From the NCBI GenBank assembly GCA_003024985.2, contig PXIH01S0000530.1: 15,528 nucleotides of DNA; one strand, 5' to 3'. Positions 9,645 through 15,528 of this stretch are shown here, piece by piece; position 1 is the first letter of the stretch, and each line of letters begins with the position of its first letter. This stretch comes from Euperipatoides rowelli. Lineage: Eukaryota > Onychophora > Udeonychophora > Euonychophora > Peripatopsidae. A program made the position numbers and the translations under genes. The notes below the pieces were generated by a model. That model had not been told where the DNA came from. It saw only the letters and a list, made by a program, of their open reading frames with translations, and ran no database searches.

Positions 9645-10168
9645 TAAATAACATATTGCACATTCATACAATCCTTGAATATTGTACTCCAGGGTATTAC
9701 TCTTCCCAAAATAAAACACAAATTTTTTATCTTGAAGCTGTTCAAAAAAGAGGCACAAAAATCATACCGTACTGGGAAGTCGATATATGGTTTTCAATCA
9801 TATTATATCCATTTAAATTTCGAATCATTAACTGTAAGAAGATCAAATTTAACCTATAGGCTAAATTGGGATTGAAATTTTTTGGTGACTTCCCTCAATT
9901 GTTCAGTTGACTTTGAAACAGCCAGTCATATCAAGAAGAATTACGAAAAATAATTAGGACAAATATGTATTACCTTATTGTAAAACAAATAGGTATAGTA
10001 AATCACCGATCATAAATATGATAATGCTGCAAAATAGTAAAGATTTTCCATTTAGTTTAACAAAATTACAATTTAATTCAAAGAAAATTAATAATAATGT
10101 AATTTCTTTTAAATCCTTAGCCTAAGGACTTAATTTTTATTATATCCGTGAATTTGTAATCATATAAA

Positions 10169-10201
<33 letters not shown>
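9645..10201 (+). mobile_element. LINE 3' portion with AAT tail, 5'-truncated and frameshifted
   Basis: HTILEYCTPGYYSS (from 9662) matches the RPxLEYCSPVWSP region near the C-terminus of CR1/L2/Jockey-type LINE proteins. FYLEAVQKRGTKIIP (about 9728-9770) matches the following LLExVQRRxTKxI segment. A frameshift near 9765-9790 moves the reading to another frame, where IHLNFESLTVRRSNL (about 9807-9851) fits the LNLxSLxxRRxRxDL helix before a stop near 9874. A later open stretch (9970-10122) ends just before the 3' tail and could be the last C-terminal segment, though it is weakly matched. The insertion finishes with about ten AAT units (10169-10201). Its start directly downstream of the TCTA satellite (ends 9556) suggests truncation or insertion near the satellite edge. 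Confidence 0.75.
10169..10201. repeat. AAT microsatellite forming a LINE tail
   Basis: About ten AAT units lie directly 3' of the LINE remnant. They are read as the 3' tail repeat of that insertion, possibly expanded afterwards. Confidence 0.9.
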
Positions 10202-10202
<1 letters not shown>

Positions 10203-11334
10203 TAAATGGGCGCACAATGACAGAATACATTGTATATACATTATTATATGAAAACACAATGTTCTTTTATATTGCCTTTATGCAAAATCGATTTGCCTAA
10301 AAACTGGAACAATCAGAGAAATTTCCTAAATGGTTCAAGTTTTTATTAGCAACAGTAATAATATAAATAAATTACATTACCATTGATAAAACAATTGGCT
10401 TATTCTAAGATCTGTCCCTATTTTACTACAGAAGGGGAAAATCAAAGGAAAATAATATACAGTATAAGCAATATTACCGGGAAGGGGGGGGGGGAATCAT
10501 GCTTATTTTAAATCCGTTTAACTAATGTATATCAAGCAAAACTATTTTAACAAACATTTTGTGAGAGGAAAAAAAAATAAATCAGGAAATGATTGAGAAT
10601 TGAGAACTCCTACTTTCTTTTAAAACCTGTAATTCTGTTGAATTTGTTTATATTACTGCCAAGCCTTTTTGGAAAGCCCCTCATTTAATGGAAATTCCTT
10701 TCCTTTTAACTCTTTATTTCTCTAGTTTAAAAATCCATTTCAGTGTCAATGGAAATGATGGCTAAGCTCATTCCTTGTCTTATCCAATGTTGCTAGGTTA
10801 TCTTATTTGAAAAGAAATAAGTGTGCCTCTTTTTAAATAGGATAAGATAAGAACACATCTGTTTCGATTTGTTTTTTTAAACTCGGTTGTAAAACGCCTG
10901 GTGCATGATTTATCATTTAAAATCCTCTTTATTATCAACAGTATTTAAACATGTTTGGAGCACTTTAATAGAAATTCATTGACAAAATTCTTCTTGATTA
11001 ATAACTACTTTTTTCTCTCTCAGCTATTTAAAAAATAATAATTGAACAATAGTATTATTTATTGACAAAATCTTCCCAGACAAATTTTTATTATTTTATT
11101 AAAAAATAATTAAAGAAACATTTAAATGAAATATGATTAAATTAATCAAAATAGATTGAAATGACTAATTCGAAAGCAGTTATAATCCTTCTGGAATTTC
11201 TATTTGTCCATTACAATAAATATAATAAAATAGTGTCCTGTGCTACCCTAAACATTATTTATGATGTTATAAACATATTGGGATGGGGAGGGGGGGGGGC
11301 ATAATTAACAGGTGTGATCATTTATTTAGTAATA
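10202..11334. other. AT-rich non-coding stretch with two poly(G) runs
   Basis: No gene or transposon is recognised. Poly(G) runs occur at 10484-10494 (11 G) and 11290-11299 (10 G). The second lies 35 bp before the target duplication of the hAT-type MITE. Confidence 0.6.
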
Positions 11335-11846
11335 CTCAATATCAGGGCTTCTTAACTTTATCCACTCACAACCCCTTTGCGCCCGGGAAATTTTTACACA
11401 ACCCCGGGAATAAACAGTAGGTATAGGCTATACAGTATAAAGGTATACAAATCCAAAATTCACTGATAAATGATAAATTATTTTATTTTAAAACAAGTCT
11501 TTGATATACAGTACATAATAATTTTGCTATTTATTAAAGACGAAAGCAAATTTGCATATTAATGAGATGAATGTGCTTGTTTGTTTTTACATAAAGAATT
11601 AAATATTGGCTGAATATTTGATACTGCAGGACGTAGAGCATCTTCAGGTTTTTCAGAATTGATCGATATTTTGATTTTATAATCGTCAATTCTAAGAATG
11701 TCAATTTGCATAAATACATAGTACAAAAAGGCAGAAGTATGTTTCAGAAATCGTTTGCTGTTGCCAAATGTTTACCGATCCCCATATTAAATTATGCGAC
11801 CCCAAATGAGGTCGCGATCCACAGTTTAAGAAGCCTTACTCTATAC
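11335..11846. mobile_element. hAT-type MITE with terminal inverted repeats and 8-bp target duplication
   Basis: The element proper runs from 11343 to 11838 (496 bp). The left terminus is CAGGGCTTCTTAACTTT. The right terminus, read on the minus strand from 11838, is TAAGGCTTCTTAAACTGTGG; the CTTCTTAA core is identical. The flanking octamers CTCAATAT (11335-11342) and CTCTATAC (11839-11846) match at 6 of 8 positions and both fit the hAT preference nTnnnnAn. Subterminal sequence is typical of this group: ACAACCCC and CCCGGGAA on the left, GCGACCCC and GGTCGCGATCC on the right. The interior is AT-rich with no transposase; the 61-codon minus-strand frame at 11534-11719 matches nothing. It is non-autonomous and would have needed a hAT transposase in trans. 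Confidence 0.88.
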
Positions 11847-12079
11847 TATAGAACCAGATGTTGATGCTCAAGGAAAAAAATGGGACATGAACTAGATAGA
11901 ACATATTTGATAAACCATTTTTACTATTATTATTTTAGAATTTCAACATATATTTCAAATCAAAAACAAATTGTTTTTGTTGTTAATAAGCAGCGTATCT
12001 CAGCTTCAACATATAAGAATTATTATAGTCTCATTTTCATTGTGTATGTACTTGTATGCATAGATGCTTAGTAATAGTG
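11847..12079. other. AT-rich spacer
   Basis: Nothing is recognised. A 63-codon plus-strand open frame (11880-12071) has only low-complexity AT-rich composition (many Y, I, N and F). Confidence 0.55.
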
Positions 12080-12656
12080 CAATAGCGAGCCGCAAATGTG
12101 AGCTGCATGAAACTTTTATGGTAGAATGGCAATGAAACGCACATGTGCATTTATCATTCATTCAGGGGGAAAATGGGTAATACCTTTGTTTGTCGTCATG
12201 CTAGTGAACCTTAGATTACCACAATGCACTGCAAAACTGCATTAGGGGCACTTGTATGGTTAAAATCAGTTTTTAAAAGACTTATTCAAAATGGCACACT
12301 TATTTGTGTTGTATGGAAACACTCACCTGAACCTTAGTTGAGGTAAAAACTAGGGGCAATGTTGCATGGCACAGCTTGGATTGCTTTCAGAGTGATCAAA
12401 AAGTTTAAATGTGGTGACAGCGTACTTGTTTGGCGATTGTGCACATTAACTTTAGCTCAGAAACAGGGGTAGCACACTTATTTGGGGGTCACACTTTGAT
12501 GATAATCTAGGGTATGTCAGGTGCAAAACCACAGTAAAAAGTGGGACAATTTAGGCCCCTTTTTCGCATGGACACTATATCTACTGTTGAGACATAGTTG
12601 AGCCATGCACAATACCTTTCGCATGCACATTTTCATCCACATATGAGCCGCTATTC
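12080..12656. repeat. Less AT-rich repeat block with imperfect inverted ends and degenerate 120-bp repeats
   Basis: The block is visibly richer in G and C than its flanks. Its left edge, AATAGCGAGCCGCAAATGTG (12081-12100), is mirrored at the right edge, where the minus strand from 12655 reads AATAGCGGCTCATATGTG, an imperfect terminal inverted repeat. Inside, TGAACCTTAG occurs at 12205 and 12328, and a diverged AACTTTAG at 12448. Each is followed by a GGGGCA-type word, giving degenerate tandem units of about 118-123 bp. GCACACTTATTTG occurs exactly at 12294 and 12472. This fits a non-autonomous DNA transposon or a satellite-bearing element of no family I can name. No target duplication could be confirmed. 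Confidence 0.5.
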
Positions 12657-13829
12657 TTGATACTGGCTGAGCCGCAGTAAAGTCTTATTCAGCTAGTATG
12701 ATCACGTGTCCGAGTCATGCCAAATTGATTCTCAGGAGATCTTTACTTCTCATGAGATATAACTTCTCTATTTAAAAAAATATTGAAATGAAATGAAGCT
12801 TATTACCTTATTAAAGCACATTGCAATTTTCTAAGTTAAATTACAGCTTACGATAACACAGAATGAAAGAGTAGCCGTAGTTTGCATTATTGATAATGCA
12901 ATTCAATTATGATTTTAAACTTCATATTCAAATGTTATAAAATGCATTAAAAGATACGGTACTGTAATAGTAGAGGTTTCATTTATGAATTTAAAGTATT
13001 TTTTTCAGCTTAAAATAGTCATAAGTAATATAGGCCTAGATAAGTAAGTAAAGACTTCATTATTACTTTATTATTAAACTTTAGCTTGATTTTTTTTCTT
13101 CAAAACCTAGCAGATGTATCATAATCGCAATAAATGTTTATGAAATTGTGACATTCGCTTTAGTGCGAGGGCACTAAAGGCAATTGGTAATTAAAGAAAG
13201 TTTTCTTAGTTAGTTTAATTTTTTTCAATTGATAAATAAACACTATTTATTTTTTTACAACCCATTACTATCGTAGAAGGCTATGCATATACAAACTAAA
13301 ATGTTTTAACTAACTAAAATATTATATTAACTGATATTTTATAAGTAGTTTTTATTGTATATTAATTAAAGGATCTGCTTTTGAGCCGGACCTGTGTTCT
13401 GATGGCTAAAGTGAAAATAAATCTGACACGTACAGGAATAACATGATCATTGAATGTCCATAGTTGAGATGTGGTTCAAGTTGAAATAATTGTCATTGGA
13501 AAGGAGCTTGAGAAAGTGCAGAGGCACAAATTGTGAAAAAGACGGAACTAACTCACATAAACTGGGACATCAAATAATCAAAAATTAGCCTAGTCTAAAA
13601 TATTTTTTTGCATTTTTAAGAAGCTTAATTTATAATTTAGATAATTTTCTTAGTTTTAATGCTGGGCAGGTTAGATGGAGTAGTGTCAATCAACATTAGT
13701 TTTTACAGTCAAGATACAGTACATGTCACATGATGGATTGGAAATACTTGGTCTGGATTCATTGTGATCCAGAGATGGCCAGAAAAAGTGTGTTTGTTTT
13801 TGACGTCAGAGCTTGAAGGTATCATGATA
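12657..13829. other. AT-rich non-coding stretch with a perfect hairpin
   Basis: No gene is recognised. The hairpin at 13158-13179 is listed separately. GAGCCGCAG near 12669 repeats a word found at the edges of the preceding block, so the true right border of that block may lie a little further right. Confidence 0.55.
13158..13179. repeat. Perfect 9-bp inverted repeat (hairpin)
   Basis: CTTTAGTGC (13158-13166) and GCACTAAAG (13171-13179) are exact reverse complements separated by GAGG. It is not followed by a T run, so a terminator-like role is not suggested. It may be a short foldback remnant or chance. Confidence 0.7.
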
Positions 13830-14234
13830 TACCTTATATTGTTAATAACATTAAATTTATGATGGGGAGGAATGGTAATTTGGCAATTATTGAATGCAAA
13901 CATATTAGAACCACGGATAGATCTCTCTTAATAGGGGCCTGTCAACTTTTTAATGAATTAACCAATGGTATTACAAATATTACTTCTAGACCATCATTTG
14001 TTGATACTGTTAGGAAATTCTTAAATGAAAGATACATTGCTATTTATAACTATGATGTTTGGTCACTGATGTTCTTTGCTTTTTGTAATGTTATCTACTG
14101 TACATCTTGAATTTGTTGTTGAGAATTCCATTGTTTACATTGTTTGGTTATGATTGTTTGATTCTTACAATTATTGTTGAGAATTCTCTTTGTTTATATA
14201 TTTAACATCTCTAATTTATGCTAATAAAGGCTTT

Positions 14235-14311
<77 letters not shown>
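13830..14311 (+). mobile_element. LINE C-terminal end with 83-codon open frame, AATAAA and AAT tail
   Basis: An open frame from ATG 13859 to the stop at 14108-14110 (83 codons), extendable upstream in the same frame to about 13830, has the layout of the extreme C-terminus of CR1/L2-type LINE proteins: a basic RTTDRS stretch, then GACQLFNELTNGI (in place of the common A-LWNSLP-I pattern), then a SFVDTVRKFLNERYI helix. About 110 bp of untranslated sequence follows, containing two TTGTTGAGAATTC repeats (14114 and 14174), AATAAA at 14223-14228 and an AAT tail at 14237-14311. The open frame is intact but lacks the reverse transcriptase and endonuclease, so this is a 5'-truncated insertion rather than a host gene. 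The family match is moderate, as only the general pattern is conserved. A 64-codon minus-strand frame (13709-13903) overlaps its start and matches nothing. Confidence 0.6.
14237..14311. repeat. AAT microsatellite forming a LINE tail
   Basis: About 25 AAT units, with a single AAC interruption near 14273, start 8 bp after an AATAAA signal. They are probably the expanded 3' tail of the LINE fragment just upstream. Confidence 0.93.
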
Positions 14312-14408
14312 CAAACATTAAATAAACCTATGGATTTAAAGGCCTTTTTTATAATAAAATTATTATACATGTACTTCCTAATGTAATTAATAAAATTGGT
14401 CATGATCT

Positions 14409-14632
14409 GTTATATGCCCACCAAAATAATTAAGTTTAGTAGTTGTGCGCCAACTAAAACGTAGTAGCATGTGGAATTAGTATTTTTCTCGCCAATTTTA
14501 GTATCTTTTCAGTTATATTCAGTTATATGCCCACCAAAATAATTAATGTTTGGAAGAGTCACGCACAACTAAAAATAGTAGTATGTCAAATTACTATTTT
14601 TCTCACTGATTTTAGTATATTTTCTTTACAGT
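14409..14632. repeat. Tandem duplication, 2 x about 113 bp
   Basis: Copy 1 is 14409-14521 and copy 2 is 14522 to about 14632. The first 25 bp (GTTATATGCCCACC onward) are identical. Later blocks stay alignable but diverged: GCGCCAACTAAAA versus GCACAACTAAAA, then TATTTTTCTC and ATTTTAGTAT. The GCCCACCAAAATAATTAA module is unlike the neighbouring sequence and suggests a repeat family with more copies elsewhere. Confidence 0.9.
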
Positions 14633-14660
14633 CCTAACCTAACCATAACCCTAAACCTTA
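14633..14660. repeat. Telomere-like CCTAA-rich tract
   Basis: CCTAACCTAACC, ATAACCCTAAACC and a trailing TT form a degenerate interstitial telomere-like stretch directly after the second copy of the 113-bp duplication. It is too short and impure to be a true telomere. Confidence 0.7.
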
Positions 14661-15528
14661 AGTTAATCTAAAGGTGAAATAATCCTTTGCTGAGCACCGA
14701 TTTAGATAATTTCTACTTACTACTGTCAGCCATATTGATGGGCAGATAATGGATCTTGACCATAAAATCTATAACCATCAACTGTAAGTGGTGTACTTTT
14801 ACCTCCTTGATTCACATGTCTACCTATATGGAAATATAAGCACCTTTGCAGAAATATATATATATATATACAGTATAACCGTATTAATAATTTAAGAGCT
14901 CCAGTTCCTATTTGACGACTGATAATGAAGACTGATGTTGCTAAACTTCTATACTTTCTGATTCTAAGAGAAATGATTCATCACCACATTTTGATAAAGC
15001 CATAACATTGATAGCTTATTAGATCCTTGAATTTAGAGACAAATTTTAGTCCCACACTTTGAACATGGAAAATGTTTATATTGTCAGGGTTACCACAGTT
15101 TAAATAATAAAAAAATAGCATAAATGATATACTGTGGTGTTTGTCTGATTTCTAATCAAGGGTAATAGTTTTTGCCATAACACTATTTCTATAGTGGAAA
15201 CTCGGAGAACTATTATATCTGATAAAAAGGAATTTCAACAGTTCGATGTTTGAACCAAGTTTATTTGCTGTTCGTAAATTTTCTTGATGGCTTCTTATAT
15301 TTAAAAACAGGTGGCTGTAGCATTCCGAGAGTTAATATATTATGTATAGGAACTAAACCTAAGATATTCCATATAAATTTTAATTTAAAAATATATATAG
15401 GCCTATCTTCAAAGTCATTTAACAAATAGCCTACTGTAACAAAACTTAAAGGTGACATGCTTCCGATTTTTTCATTTTTTTTTTATGATTTATTTTGAAA
15501 GATAATGACTAAAAATATTTATTTTCAT
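14661..15528. other. AT-rich non-coding stretch
   Basis: No gene is recognised. There is a short (TA) run at 14854-14870. A 65-codon minus-strand open frame (15261-15458) has no motif I can assign. A TAGGCCTA word occurs at 15399-15406. Confidence 0.6.

Noticed and set aside
9543-9758. 71-codon minus-strand open frame
   Set aside because: It lies antisense to the LINE remnant whose plus-strand motifs are recognisable.
13709-13903. 64-codon minus-strand open frame
   Set aside because: No recognisable motif; it overlaps the start of the LINE C-terminal frame on the other strand.
15261-15458. 65-codon minus-strand open frame
   Set aside because: It was considered as another LINE piece, but no block could be aligned with confidence.
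1-15528. CRISPR array, bacterial operon, tRNA or rRNA
   Set aside because: The tandem repeats lack unique spacers of regular length, there are no bacterial-style genes, and I saw no sequence with tRNA A/B-box order or rRNA conservation.

Overview
This window looks like non-coding nuclear DNA from an animal. It is very AT-rich (roughly 70% by eye), has no long open reading frame, and carries no bacterial-style gene organisation. It is full of microsatellites and decayed eukaryotic transposons: mariner, hAT and non-LTR retrotransposon (LINE). The longest open frame, 122 codons at 9070-9438, is a translated TCTA-type simple repeat. No host gene, exon, tRNA or rRNA could be supported. The recurring word TAGGCCTA and the mix of hAT, mariner and CR1/L2-like LINE remnants suggest an invertebrate, perhaps marine, but nothing fixes the phylum.

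Layout: 1-150 holds the GC-rich end of a probable hAT-type DNA transposon. 1113-1583 (minus strand) is a mariner transposase relic that keeps its N-terminus and C-terminus but has lost the catalytic core. 3083-3420 is a hAT-like non-autonomous element. 3911-3992 is an AAT microsatellite. 3993-5853 is featureless. 5854-5949 is three tandem copies of a 32-bp unit. 6231-6650 is a broken reverse transcriptase segment of a LINE, followed by a purine-only-like tract. 7925-8549 is the 3' part of a LINE ending in AAAT repeats. 9104-9556 is a TCTA/ATCT satellite with a 30-bp higher-order unit. 9645-10201 is another LINE 3' part, ending in AAT repeats. 11335-11846 is a well-delimited hAT-type MITE with a 6/8-matching 8-bp target duplication. 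12080-12656 is a less AT-rich block with imperfect inverted ends and degenerate internal repeats of about 120 bp. 13830-14311 is a third LINE 3' end with an 83-codon open frame and an AAT tail. 14409-14660 is a 113-bp tandem duplication followed by a telomere-like CCTAA tract. The rest to 15528 shows nothing recognisable.

There is no pathway or operon here. The shared story is successive transposon insertion and decay. Every coding remnant is broken by stops or frameshifts or is cut off at its 5' end, so each is read as dead. All family assignments come from recognising motifs by eye, without database searches.
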